DNA from: Craterostigma plantagineum
Taxonomy: Eukaryota; Streptophyta; Magnoliopsida; Lamiales; Linderniaceae
Direction: 5' to 3'
DNA length: 64,000 nucleotides
Assembly (NCBI GenBank): GCA_027422505.1
Contig: JAPQWV010000368.1
Location: 434,001 to 498,000, forward strand
In this document: one piece after another, positions 48,140 through 60,784 of the stretch
Layout: each line of letters opens with the position of its first letter
How positions within the stretch are numbered: the first letter of the stretch is position 1
Notes under the pieces: model-generated
What the model saw: only the letters and a program-made list of their open reading frames with translations
Databases searched by the model: none
What the model was told of the DNA's origin: nothing
Program-made: the position numbers and the translations under genes

Positions 48140-48915
48140 TAGGCTTGCAAACGAATCGAATCGAATTGAATACTGCAATATTCTATTCGTATTCGGATGA
48201 CAATCGAATACGAATACGAATACTCGAATATTTAATCCAGGGCCGTTTTTTTATTTTAGGTGGCCCTGCTCCGTGGGTCTTTTGATTAGTCGGCCCTTGT
48301 AGAAATTGGTCATTATGTGGCCCTTTTAAAAAAATTTTCCTTCTGTTTTGACCCTTATATAAGAAAGAAAATAAATTTTTTGGCCCTATATGCACTGGGC
48401 CGGATTTGTGGCCCTGTGCTGTAGGCCTGGTTGCACGGGCCCAAATCCGACCCTGATTTAATCCAATCATAAAATCGATTCTTATTCGAATTCAAATATT
48501 TTCTCGAATATTCGAATCGAATATCGAATATTTTTATTCAAAGTCTCTTTCATTTTTATTTAGTAACATATAAACAATATTATATTTAAATATACATTGA
48601 ATTATAATAAATTATATTTAAACATATGTTGAATTATGACATATTATTTTGAAATGTTTTAGTGAGTTATCATATATTATATATGAATATATATATATAT
48701 ATATATATAAATTAATTATGCTATATTTTATATTATATTATTCGAATCGAATAATTCGCTTAATTTTCGAATCGAATATTGTGATTTCATATTCATATTC
48801 GTATATTTCTCGAATCAAAAAACATATTCTTATTCGGATTCGTATTCTAAAAATTCGCATTCGAATCTTAAAATTTCGAATCGAACCAGAAAAGATCGAT
48901 TAGTTTGCAACCCTA
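48140..48915. mobile_element. hAT-type MITE, 776 bp, with a second MITE inside
   Basis: Ends TAGGCTTGCAAACGAATCG and, inverted, TAGGGTTGCAAACTAATCG. The 8-bp target copy CTTACAAT is perfect on both sides (48132-48139 and 48916-48923). The body is rich in ATTCGAATCGAAT repeats. No ORF. Confidence 0.95.
48238..48455. mobile_element. Nested hAT-type MITE, 218 bp
   Basis: Begins CAGGGCCG and ends CGACCCTG; CAGGG is the terminus of Ac/Ds-like hAT elements. The 8-bp target copy ATTTAATC flanks it (48230-48237, 48456-48463). It is inserted into the larger MITE 48140-48915 and is richer in G/C (GGCCCTTTT, GGGCCG motifs). Confidence 0.9.
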
Positions 48916-48923
48916 CTTACAAT

Positions 48924-49622
48924 GACATGATTATTCTATTCTCGACTATTTCCAATACAACAATAAAAAAACAAGAAAGATCCTATTCTAAAAACTGAGG
49001 TTCAATTTCGATTGTGATCAATGCATACAAAGGTGGGAAGTAAAAAAGAAAAATAGAAATTGAAGGCAGTAGTGTAATTGAATGCAAACTTTGTCTATAA
49101 TTTTAGATTGTAGAGGATGAAAGATCATTTTATGTAAATGTTGGATTAATATATTAAATTAAATTTGGAACGAGGCAGAGGCACTGGTAGTGGTGCTATG
49201 CGACGTATCAAAATATAATAAATAAAATATCTCGAGGAATATATGTTGTGATGTAATTGCAATTATTTTAGAGAATATATTTTTAAATAATACCAAATCG
49301 ACCTCATGAACAGTCAACTAAATCCATTTTGACCGGAGCTAGCTACCCCAGTTAGTAGCTTGCACATCAGATCTTGGGAGCTGAAAGAAACCACCTGCAA
49401 ATTCTTAAACGTCGAATGAATGCTGAGCTCCTCAAACCCTAGCTTGATCTCGCATCTCCACTGCTTCATTGCCGTCTTCGTCAGATAAAATCTGCCGGCG
49501 ATCCGTTGATATTAGGTCTGCGATCGTCTTTCGTTTTGATTCACGATTTTTTGTTGTATTTCTCTTTACGATTTTTCTTGTTTACTTGATGTCACAAATT
49601 TTGTGGCATTAATAGATTAAGT
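48924..49622. other. FAM91 promoter and leader
   Basis: Non-coding. A telo-box AAACCCTAG at 49434-49442 marks the core promoter or leader, 180 bp before the ATG; a leader intron (TTAG|GTCTGC near 49516 to AATAG near 49618) is possible. Confidence 0.5.
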
Positions 49623-52600
49623 ATGCAGCGTGTACCTGCGACGGTGGAGGAACAGCTGATACTGAAAGCAATTGGAGATGAATGTACTTGGGAAAATCTT
49701 CCCAAACGCCTGCAATCTATTTTGAATTCCAAGGACGAATGGCATCGAAGGTTTCGCTGTTTCGTTTCCTATTTAGATCTTCTTTTTTGCTGCTTATTTG
49801 ATCTTAACCCTTTATTGTCGTCCATTTGTGCTAAATTGATTTCGTCTGGTGAGAGTCTTTACTAAACTGTGGTACCGAAACAACTGTGCGGTTCCTCATG
49901 CATTCATTTGTTGGTGACTCTGACTTGTTCGGATTGGCTGCCAGGGCTAGAGATATATTTAAGCGGTGGGAGATCATCCTTAGTTATTTGATCCAAATTT
50001 ATAAGTAGATCAAACATGATCTCATAGAAAATTATTGCTTTATGGGTGACATGTTGAAACACTACGTCTCGATAGTATAGAGGACGACTATTTTTACGCT
50101 GACAGGAGACATTATGGATCAAATTTGTGATCAAATAGGGCTGCAAGATGCTTAAAAACTGATGGCACTCACTTCATCGAACCTGTTCATACTTAGGATG
50201 TGACATGCTTAAATAAAGACTTGATTGATAAGCACGATGACTTTGGTTAGTATCATGATTAATTAGCATGGTGGCATCAATGCCGTGCGCCTAGAGTAAT
50301 TGTCCTACAAGAATCTTTTGTCATCTTTTAGTCAGTTGTTGCTCTACCACAAGCTTATTTGTTTTTATCCAAATCAACTGCAATGAATTTACCTCGTGTG
50401 AACTTTATGGCCACACAGGATAGTTGACCACTGCATAAAGAAAAGACTTCTCTGGAACACTTCTTTTGCTCGCAAAGTATGCAAAGAAAGTGAATACTAT
50501 GAGGAATTGATGCGTTATCTACGAAGGAACTTGGCGGTATGTATGGAAGAACTGTTTTTTCTTTGCATGCAATGAATTTAAATGGATAATGCTGAAGAAA
50601 AAGACCAAGAGTCGGTATATTTACATAGAATTAGCCTCATCTGTGATTGCATCATATTCTAGCTGAAATAGACGGGTGGAAATATCAACATTTACTGACC
50701 AAATTAGACCCGTTAGTCATAAACCAAATTGGCTTTCGTACATTCTTATTGTATTGTTATCCGTTGTTTTCGCAGTTGTTTCCCTACCATCTCGCGGAGT
50801 ATGTTTGCCGTGTCATGAGGATATCTCCATTCAAGTATTATTGTGATATGATTTTTGATGTTATGAGAAATGGTAAGAACATGTTGTTGGAAGAAGCCAA
50901 TTCGCTATGTTTGTGCTTATCACATTTCTTGACTTGAACGATTGCAGAACAACCTTATGACAGCATCCCTAACTTCAGTGCGGCAGATGCCTTGCGGCTC
51001 ACTGGAATTGGAAGAAACGAATTCATAGATATCATGAATAAATGCAGATCAAAGGTAGGAAAAACATCAATTATATCCTGCAGGATAACACTCACATATT
51101 GTAATCTGTTTAAATATGGTACATATCACAGTTGTGACTTCGTATGAAGCGTCCACTGCAGTCTGCAGTATAATGTGTGGTTCCATCTCCATGGCCCATT
51201 TGTAATATGTCGGCTTTTGTGTTTTTTCATTTCATAATTTTCTTGCAAGTTCTTTTCCAGAAAATCATGTGGAAGCTGAACAAGTCAATAGCTAAAGAAC
51301 TATTACCCATAGAACCTGTAGAATTTGCAATTGAGCCATGGTGGGGAGTGTGTCTAGTCAACTTTACTCTGGAAGAGTTCAAGGTCATATTCTCTTGCCA
51401 AATGCAAATTTGAAGCGATGCGTGTGGCACGATCTGATCAAACGAAGCTCTCATATCATAATGCTGTTTTATCATTTTGTAGAAACTCTCTGAAGAAGAA
51501 ATGGCAACAATTGACAAGATCTGTAAAGAAGAAGTAAACTCGTACATTCTCTTTGACCCTGATGCCATTAAGGGGCTATACCGTCGGGGCCTTGTTTATT
51601 TTGATGTTCCTGTCTATCCTGATGACCGTTTTAAAGGTAATTTGTGAGAACTACAAACTTTATTTGTGAGTCAAGCCCTTTCCTTCCACAACAAAAATAG
51701 AAGAACCTAGGAAGCTTTGTCCAGTTACTTGGAACAATAAAACCTGTATTGATAAAACTTTCAAGTGTGATGTGACAAGACCATCTTGTGAGTAAGGATT
51801 TGATTCGTGTGTGCTTCAGTTTCCAGGCTTGAAGGGTTTGTTTCAAACAGGGAGCAGCAATATGAAGACCCAATTGAGGAGTAAGATCGCCGAAGCTCTT
51901 ATTTCAGTTTAATCATCCAAATGAAAGCGAGCAACGTAATTTTATAATTGACCATTTCTATTCTTCAGGTTGCTCTATGCAGTGTTTGTTGTGTCAAGTG
52001 AGAATTCTACTGTTGCTGAATTGGCATCAACTTTACAGGCTGACCTCTCTCAGCTACAAGCTGCTGCGTCTTTTACATGTCGACTGGGATGGGCAGTAAA
52101 GTTAATTGACCCTGGATCTATTCTCCAAGAATCAAATGCTCCTGGATCTCCTAAAGGCTTACTCGATGACGACATGGATGGTTCTCTAAATGGAGGATCT
52201 GGGAATTTGACGGGTGATGGATCTGGTGTCTATATCGGAGATGTTTTATGGGCAGAAAATGCAACTCCGGTTGCTGATTGCTCTCGTGTGGCTTTCGTTG
52301 TTGATGCCAATATAACGTCTTATCTGATGATGGGATCCGTGTCACCAGGTATATTCTTTGCCTCAGTCCTCGAGTGATCTTTTTGGTTACCAAAATAAAT
52401 GTTAGCATTTTCTTCCTTAGATTTTCCTTATTTTGGGGCTACTGTTTAGTCCTGAGATCCCATGAAGTGAGCATTGCTTTCACTTATGATCTGAGCTTTT
52501 AACTACGTGTTTCCGTTGAAAAGTAACTTATGATCTCAACTGTTAGCGCGTATTTCCTCTGTGAAGTAACTTATGATCTGAATTGCTAACGACATATTTC

Positions 52601-54518
52601 CTTTGTAAAGTAACATGATCGGTTCATTACAGGCCTTAAGTCTCATGCTGTCACACTTTACGAGGCCGGTAAGTTAGGCCATGCTAGCATCGCAGATCTT
52701 TGCAGAGATCTTATGACACTGGAGGGGGCAAAATTTGAAGGCGAGTTGCAGGAATTCGCTAACCATGCTTTCAGTCTCAGGTGTGTATTAGAATGCTTAA
52801 CTTCAGGTGGTATCAATGCTGATGGAAATGATGTTCCATCAACATCAATGAGCAACGAGAATCTTAGTTCATTAGAGACAGATGTGGATGATGCAAGCAC
52901 GGATTTGCATTCAAGAAAAACAGATGATAAGATTTCTGCTGAGCCTTCTAATGAAAGTACAGTTGATGAAAATACTGTTGCCACCATAAGTGATGAAACT
53001 AATCTTTCTGCTGAGGATCGTGAACCAGATCTTGATTCTAGGACCAATGAAAATTCAGATGTGCTTGAAGGCACACCAGCTGCAGAAGACACAAGGAAGA
53101 CAAAGAAATATCGCGTAGATGTTCTACGTTGTGAAAGTTTGGCCTCTCTTCCTTCAGCTACTTTGGATCGTCTATTTCACCGTGACTATGACATTATCAT
53201 GTCCATGATTCCACTTCCGCATTCTTCAGTTTTGCCTGGATCCAAGGGCCCTGTTCATTTTGGTCCACCATCCCACTCCTCTATGACTCCGTGGATGAAA
53301 CTGGTGATGTACTCTGCTCTCTCCAGCGGACCTCTTTCAGTTGTACTGATGAAAGGCCAATGTTTAAGAATGCTCCCTGCTCCATTAGCTGGCTGTGAGA
53401 AAGCGCTTCTATGGTCCTGGGATGGTTCTACAATTGGTGGTTTGGGTGGAAAATTCGAGGGCAACTTGGTTAAAGGAAATGTTCTCTTGCATTGCTTAAA
53501 CTCTCTTCTTAAACACTCTGCTGTCCTAGTTCAACCTTTGACCCGACAGGACCTTGATGACTCTTTAAACCTCGTGACCTTAGATGTTCCTTTGCCTCTC
53601 AAAAATAGCGATGGCTCCCTCCCTTGTATCGGAGAGGAGTTGGGACTGGGCAGAGAGCAATGCTCGACGTTAAACTCTCTGTTGCACGAAATTTCGAAGA
53701 AGATAAATTTGTGGACCATGGGCTATATCCGCCTCTTAAGGCTGCATAAAGTGAGAGAAAAATCAGATAATGCTCCTCCACGTAATGATCAGAAGTACGA
53801 ATGGGTTCCTCTAAGCGTAGAGTTCGGCATCCCACTTTTCAGTCCCAAACTGTGCAACGACATATGCCAAAGAGTCGTCACTTCCCAATTACTGCAGACA
53901 GACTTTGTCCACGACCATCACGACGCAATGCAAGACTTACGAAACAGATTGCGTGACGCCTGTGCTGAGTACAGTGCAACTGGGCCGACTGCTAGACTGC
54001 TCTATCAAAGAGAGCAACCAAAAGAAAAATCACTATCAAGGCAATGGACAAGCTATGCAAGTGGCAGGTGGAACCCAATTGCAGAACCGTCCTCTCCTAT
54101 ATCAGGAGCATTGAGCGATCACCACGTACTTCACCTCGTCAACAGGCAACGCTCTAAAACCGAAGTGTTGAGCTTCGATGGCACTATCCTAAGGTGCATC
54201 TTAATCTTTCATTGATCTCAGGCCACTTTTTCCAAATCCCTGAGATTGTTTCCTTGGATTTTTTACAGGTCATACGCTCTGACTTCTATTTCTGAGACCG
54301 CAGCCATCGAGGACTCCATCTCATTGGGCCAGACGAAAAGCGATTCTGAGGATGTGGAGAGCAAAGAAGTGATACTCCCTGGCGTAAACCTTCTCTTCGA
54401 TGGATCTGATCTTTGCCCTTTCGATATAGCCGCTTGCTTACAGGCTCGTCAGCCTGTATCTCTAATTGCAGAAGCCTCGGCAGCTTCTGCTTCTCTTGCA
54501 GCTAAGCACAAACCGTGA
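49623..54518 (+). CDS. FAM91 protein (FAM91A1 homologue), 992 aa, ten exons
   Basis: Animal FAM91A1 works at the trans-Golgi with TBC1D23 and the WDR11 complex in capturing endosome-derived vesicles; the plant role is less known. Exons: 49623-49750, 50419-50536, 50776-50872, 50948-51054, 51261-51383, 51483-51636, 51820-51880, 51969-52348, 52633-54193, 54269-54518; total 2,979 nt, every junction in frame. Conserved N-terminal region: [96 protein letters not shown]. The C-terminal region contains [81 protein letters not shown] Ser/Asp/Glu-rich linker encoded near 52810-53100 is variable and probably disordered. The length agrees with plant homologues (about 1,000 aa). Confidence 0.95.
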
Positions 54519-55189
54519 AAAAAATGTGTTATTTCCTTCCCGGATGCTGATTCGAGGCAAAGGCTATTATGAGGTAAAAAGTTCTGAGTTCTTTTTCGTC
54601 AACACGTAGGAGTTCGATGGGTTACACGTTTGCAGGTTTACGCAGTGCGTGGGAGATTCTTTTTCACAATGGCTAGACTCAGAATTGAAAGTAAATATAC
54701 TATTATTATTACCATCAGCTCTTTGAGTTCGTTGTTTTGTTTCGTTCTATTGTTATGTCGATCATATTCTTAGTGCAGACGGAATATATGAGTTCTTTCA
54801 TACGGTGTCTAAGTATGGTGCCTATCGAGCAGTTTTTTTGAACGTTAGGTTACATCTATAAGCTGTTTGGTATGGTGCGTTACTCTTTCTCAAAAGATTG
54901 AATTTAATTATATGCATGACACTTTGGTTAATGTTCAAGTGCTTCCCACTTTTCTCTACGTCTATGATATTAGAATTTAGATGTTAGATGGCTACCTGAA
55001 GAACTAAGACCACAGTGTGCCTGTGTGTTGTATGTCTCCTGAACGTGTTTTGTTGGATGAGCAGTATGGCAAGAAACAATGAATACCTGAAGCAGAATTT
55101 GTGCTATACACAAGATCTATGCGATGATTATATGTGGTAGTAAGCTCAGTTTTTAATTCTGTGATGTATGATAAAATGGTTGGTTGTTT
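54519..55189. other. FAM91 3' flank
   Basis: Non-coding 3' UTR and spacer. The first isolated AATACCTGAAG-type monomer of the satellite appears near 55083. Confidence 0.4.
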
Positions 55190-55855
55190 GCACCTAACGT
55201 TCATGCACACAAAGTACTCAAATGCGGGGCTCAAGTACCTAAAGCGGGATAAATTACTTAAAATTGATACGTAAATACTGAAATTCATGTATAAAGTACT
55301 CGAATTAGGGACTAAAGTAGGCCTTAAATAGCGAAATTTTGTCATAAATAAACTAAAGGTGAGAGGGAGTGATCTATAACACATGCGTATTTTAATCTAA
55401 ATATCAAGTTGGAATGTCATGGAACATCACGAATGTTACAAAATAGGTTGATATACACGTAAAAGTACAATATATACGAAGTACTCGAACTAGGGACTAA
55501 AGTACCTAAATTGGGATAGAAAGTACTTAAATACTTGCCTTAAATACCGAAATTTGGTAATAAAATACCGTAACGTGAGAGCGAGTCATCTATAACGAAA
55601 GTGCGTAGTTTAATCTAAATATCAAGTTGGAAGGTCATGTAACATCACGAAGCTTATAAAATAGGTTGATATACATTTAAAAGTAGAATATATATGAAGT
55701 ACTCGAATTATTCACTAAAATACCTAAATCGGGATAGAAAGTACTCAAATACTGGACCTAAATACCGAAAATTGGTTCATAAAATACCTTAACCGGAGAG
55801 CGAATCATCTATAACAAAGTGCATAGTTTTATCTAAATATCAAGTTGGAAATGGT
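55190..55855. repeat. Satellite zone 1, about 230-bp units with 21-bp monomers
   Basis: Three degenerate units (about 55200-55440, 55440-55680, 55680-55860) each contain runs of TACTCGAACTAGGGACTAAA-like monomers beginning AAGTAC or AAATAC, followed by a spacer with CATCTATAAC and ATCTAAATATCAAGTTGGAA. They are more diverged than zone 2. Confidence 0.8.
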
Positions 55856-57290
55856 TGGTTGAAGACCAAAAATACTTATATCGGTGCATAAAATACTTGC
55901 GAATTGGGTCGAAGTATCCAAGTCTAAAATGGTGAGTTCTTATCAACATCTTATATAATAAGGACATTGTTCTTCATCAACAACATAAAACGAGTTTTCT
56001 AGCAACTTCACCTTCATACAAGACCAAATACTCGAATTCAGCAATAAAATACCTAAATCGAGACTGAAAATACCTAGTTGAAAACCAAAAATACTTATAT
56101 CTGTGCATAAAATACTTGCGAATTGGGTCGAAGTATCCAAGTCTAAAACGGTGAGTTCTTACAACATCTTATATAATAAGGACATTGCTCTTCATCAACA
56201 ACATAAAACGAGTTTTCTAGCAACTTCACCTCCATACAAGATCAAATACTCGAATTCAGCAATAAAATACCTAAATCGAGACTGAAATACCTAGTTGAAG
56301 ACCAAAAATACTTATATCTGTGCATAAAATACTTGCGAATTGGGTCGGAGTATCCAAGTCTAAAATGGTGAGTTCTTATCAACATCTTATATAATAAGGA
56401 CATTGCTCTTCATCAACAACATAAAACGAGTTTTCTAGCAACTTCACCTTCATACAAGACCAAATACTCGAATTCAGCAATAAAATACCTAAATCGAGAC
56501 TGAAAATACCTAGTTGAAGACCAAAAATACTTATGTCTGTGCATAAAATACTTGCGAATTGGGTCGAAGTATCCAAGTCTAAAATGGTGACTTCTTATCA
56601 ACATCTTATATAATAAGGACATTGCTCTTAACAACATAAAACGACTTTTCTGGCAACTTCACCTTCATACAAGACCAAATACTCGAATTCAGCAATAAAA
56701 TACCTAAATCGAAACTGAAAATACCTAGTTGAAGACCAAAAATACTTATATCTGTCATAAAATACTACGAATTGGGTCGAAGTATCCAAGTCTAAAATGG
56801 TGAGTTCTTACAACATCTTATATAATAAGGACATTGCTCTTCATCAACAACATAAAACGAGTTTTCTAGCAACTTCACCTTCATACAAGACCAAATACTC
56901 GAATTCAGCAATAAAATACCTAAATCGAAACTGAAAATACCTAGTGAAAGACCAAAAATACTTATATCTGTCATAAAATACTTGCAAATTGGGTCGAAGT
57001 ATCCAAGTCTAAAATGGTGAGTTCTTACAACATCTTATATAATGACATTGCTCTTCATCAACAACATAAAACGAGTTTTCTAGCAACTTCACCTTCATAC
57101 AAGACCAAATACTCGAATTCAGTAATAAAATACCTAAATCGAACTGAAAATACCTAGTTGAAGACCAAAAATACTTATATCTGTGCATTAAATACTTGCG
57201 AATTGGGTCGAAGTATCCAAGTCTAAAATGGTGAGTTCTTACATCTTATATAATAAGGACATTGCTCTTCATCAACAACATAAAACACCA
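55856..57290. repeat. Satellite zone 2, 217-bp higher-order repeat, about seven copies
   Basis: The marker GCATAAAATACTTGCGAATT recurs at 55886, 56105, 56322, 56541, 56754, 56971 and 57185 (steps 213-219). Each unit is six 21-bp monomers that begin (A/C)AAATAC, for example AAAATACCTAAATCGAGACTG, then a spacer of about 91 bp containing CATCTTATATAATAAGGACA and TTTTCTAGCAACTTCACC. The copies are about 95% alike. Confidence 0.95.
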
Positions 57291-57870
57291 CAAACATGAA
57301 AAAACTAGTTTTATTCTACTTGCCCAACATAATCTGTCGAAAATACCTGAATTCGAAGCAAAAATACTTAAAATATGAACACAAATACTTGATTTATCCT
57401 ATAAAATACTTATTCTCATACAAAAAATACTTCTGAAAAGGAGTGTGATACATTCCACAGAAGTTGTTGTTTTAATGAACCATATCAAGCGTTAATGACA
57501 TGAATCACCAAAAACATGAAAAAAACTAGTTTTTTTATACTTGCCCTACATAATTTGTCAAATACCTGAATTCGAACAAAACATACTTAAATTATGAACA
57601 TAAATACTTGATTTATCATATAACGATTCTCGTACAAAAAATACTTCTGAAAGAGGGCGAGAACATTCCACAAAAATTGTTGTTTTAATGAACCATATCA
57701 AGTGTTAATGACATGAATCTCCAAAAACATGAAAAACTAGTTTTTTTTTTCTACTTGCCCTACATAATCTGTCGAATACATGAATTCGAACAGAAAATAC
57801 ATAAATTTCGACTTCAAATACTTGATTTATCATATAAAATACCGATTCTCATACAAAAAGTACTTTTGAA
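57291..57870. repeat. Satellite zone 3, about 205-bp units, same 21-bp monomer
   Basis: Three units, each with a spacer containing CATGAAAAACTAGTTTT and, in two of them, GAACCATATCAAG, and four to five 21-bp monomers such as AAAATACTTATTCTCATACAA. The spacer differs from that of zone 2 while the monomer is the same. Confidence 0.9.
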
Positions 57871-57884
57871 AGGGGGCGAGATTA

Positions 57885-58406
57885 TTGCTAAAATCGATAG
57901 CGGATTTTGGAGCTAGTACTCTCAAGCCACCAATACAAGCATCGAAGAACTATGTTGTCTTCTCCGTTCATCTGTAATCCTTGCCCCATGAGTTTCTCTT
58001 TTTCATTATCTTTAGCTGGCTTATTCAAGTCAATATCAACCATCACTCTTGCAAATTGTACCAACCGTTCAAACTACCGGCATAATACGTTTACCAATCA
58101 TGCTCAGATCATCTCAGGGTTTTGGAGCCACATACTTGTTGTGGGAGCTCTATCAACGGCCACCTCGTTCAACTGAGCTTCGGAGTCCTCAAAGTTAACC
58201 ATGAACAACCCAGCGCACACCTGCCACCTATCCCATTTACGCTTAAAAAAACCCACTCTATTACATCGTATGTCGGATTGACATAGCACATTAGTGCTAT
58301 GTTCCACCTCATCTTGGATTTCTTCTGGCACCACTTGACCAATTTCACTGCCACTAGAAGATAAAATAGCCTTAGCATATATCAATCGAATATTTGAAGT
58401 TTTCAA
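57885..58406 (-). pseudogene. Degraded retroelement-like coding fragments
   Basis: On the minus strand, the stretch near 57885-58060 reads FERLVQFARVMVDIDLNKPA, reminiscent of the (G)RYARVLVDIDLSKPL motif next to the zinc knuckle in plant LINE-type/DUF4283 proteins; it is followed by about 45 open codons and a stop. Upstream, 58104-58406 is a separate 100-codon frame (AKAILSSSGSEIGQVVPEEI) without a recognised domain. Stops lie between them. This may be the coding remnant of the element that carries the adjoining satellite. Confidence 0.35.
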
Positions 58407-59287
58407 CGATTTAACATAAAGTTGGGGTTATGGATTGACCTGCGTAACTCCCCCGACCATTGATGTTTGTCTCACAGCACAAGTGGCGCAAACCTCAGCT
58501 AGATGAGAACTCAAAATTCCCATTCAATCTGCCCTATTTCAAACTAATTTGGTCGGGGTGAGGAATCATGAATGATCTGCGTATTTTTGTTGGATTTCAG
58601 GTTGTTGCCACTTGTAGAGGATGGAGATGTTGAAGGAGGCTTCACCATCTTGTGCTTGGTGTTTTCTCTGTCCCAACCGTAGCAGAGAGGGGAAAGAGAA
58701 ATGGCCCTATGGTAATTTACGTACAAGGGAGTTAAAATTAATTTTTTGCCTAATGACAGTAGTCATTCACAAAAACAAACGTCTAGGGACTGATCCCTAA
58801 GTGTAATCTCCAAATAGGTATTTTTCTCTAAAAATCTTTTATATTTATATTATTCTGAAATGAAATAACTTTCTTTAATCGCAATAAAATTTTATTAGTT
58901 CGAGTCCAAATTGAATATTTGCTGATTTGATTTATATCTGCCGCGTGAAGTAAACGACCAATTCAACGATCCAAAACCATCACGTGCTCTTTGGTCAACA
59001 TATATATAAACGTTTGGTCTTTTTCTGCTTTTGTTATTACCCCAAACCTAAAATTCCTATTACCTTGAAGGTAAGGAATTGACCTCCGAAGCACTTGAAG
59101 GTAAGGAATCTGAAGGTAAAGTTATCCTCTCAGATTTTCTCTCTCTTTTTCTTTCCTAACTTCGACTTGATTTCGTTATTGTTCTTTTTCTCTTATCTAT
59201 TTCGGCTGATTCGAAATTCACTTGTGTACATTTGTTTTTAGTTTTGACGCCAGGCACTGTTTGGGCGAATTTCCAATACTGGAGCTA
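58407..59287. other. Spacer and promoter of the TRAF-type zinc-finger gene
   Basis: Up to about 58790 probably belongs to the same repeat as the satellite. TATATATAAACG at 58999 is a candidate TATA box for the next gene, followed by a short leader intron candidate (AAG|GTAAGG near 59083). No ORF. Confidence 0.4.
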
Positions 59288-60784
59288 ATGGCTTTAGTTG
59301 CTGATGATGATCAGAGCACCACCTTATGCTCTCACTGGTAAAGCTGCCTTTATTCCGATTCTTCTCTGGAATTTCGGAGATGGTTCCTTTGGTTTTTGTG
59401 CTTGTCTAGGATGGTTGATCTTCTTCTACTTCCTTCGGTTTTCGCCACCACCGTGTAAATTATGAACTTAAAAAAATTGTAGTGTATGAATTATGAATTG
59501 TGACTTTATCCCATAGGCCTATACGATCTGATCGTGCGATTCACAAAAACCTCGGAGGATAGCGGACTCATTATGTGAATTTCAATTTTTCTGATTAAGT
59601 CGCTTTTAGAAATTATGTTACCGCTTGAGATCCCGGAAATAGCGTTAGTTGTCAGTTCCCAGAATTAATCATTCTTCTTGTTGTAAATTGCAGTGACAGA
59701 GCCATTCCATCCTCTAACATTGACTTGCATGTCGCTCACTGCTCCCGGAATTTGGAGAAGTGTAAAGTTTGCGGTGATATGATTCCAAAAAAGTCTTCAG
59801 AGGAGCACTTTTTAAGCACCCATGCCCCGGCATGTGAACTGCTGTTTTATTGCAAGCTGCTACCATCATTACACTTTCAGTTGATCTAATGCATGCTGTG
59901 TTCTTCTTGTTGACGTTTAGGCATCCATTAATCACTGAGATAGACATAAAATGCGTGCATCAAGTTTGTAATTTTCCCTAGGTGATACATTCACTTTTTC
60001 CCGGTTTAGGACGCGAGCATATCTGCAAAAACTCGTTATTTTTCGTTCTTGCAAGTCATCTTTCTTATTAAATTCTATTGCTTGGCAGGTAGCTTGTTCC
60101 CTGTGCAGTGAGACAATGGACCGTGGTGCTTTAGATATCCATAGAGGAGAAAACTGCCCCAAAAGGATCGTAACTTGTGAATTCTGCGAATTTCCACTCC
60201 CTGTTGTTGATTTATTGGAGCATCAGGTATTTTTTCCATGTTATTGAAAAATCTGGGGAAAAGATAATGTTTTCGTATATTTCAGACAGTTAGTTTGGCT
60301 CTTGTAGATCAGATGACGCATTCTTATTTTCTCACTAATTTAGGAAGTATGTGGAAACCGAACAGAACTATGCTACATGTGCAACAGATACGTAAGACTA
60401 CGTGAGAGGCACAGACATGAAAGCATATGTAATGGGGTGATAGATGACACCGCAGAATCTTCAAGGTAACAACAATATCTCTAACCTATAAAGTTCAACT
60501 TCAAATCATTTACTGTCACTTGTTTGATCCGTTCATTCACTACAATGACCTTAAATATGTAAGACATGCAGAACCAATTCCTAACTCGTAGGTAAAATAT
60601 TTTTACGATTTTCTTTTTTCTTTTTCCTCGAAGAAATGCGAGGCCAAGGAGGGCGCCGGAGAGAGGACAAGCACGCGATTTTTCGCCGAGTCGCCTAATT
60701 TTCACCGTAGCAGTAACTGGCATTGCTGTTGTGCTTGGCTCAATTTTCTTACAGAGGAAATCAGATCACAGTCAGGTGCCTTAA
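59288..60784 (+). CDS. TRAF-type zinc-finger protein, tail-anchored, At1g09920-like, 198 aa
   Basis: Exons 59288-59337, 59694-59829, 60089-60226, 60344-60465 and 60634-60784 (597 nt, in frame). Successive Cys/His zinc modules are visible: CSHCDRAIPSSNIDLHVAHC, CKVCGDMIPKKSSEEHFLST, CSLCSETMDRGALDIHRGEN-C, CEFCEFPLPVVDLLEHQ, CYMCNRYVRLRERHRHE. The last exon adds a basic linker and a single C-terminal hydrophobic helix (LIFTVAVTGIAVVLGSIFL), so the protein is probably anchored by its tail. It resembles the zinc-finger half of animal TRAFD1/XAF1 and Arabidopsis At1g09920 (about 192 aa); the function in plants is unknown. Intron 2 appears to start with GC (CCG|GCATGT), because only that junction keeps the conserved HAPVACSLC. 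Confidence 0.85.

Noticed and set aside
56379..56637. Repeated antisense ORFs (FRYF-type heptads) in the 217-bp array
   Set aside because: Produced by the 21-bp monomer; frame breaks between units and spacers with stops show no conserved protein.
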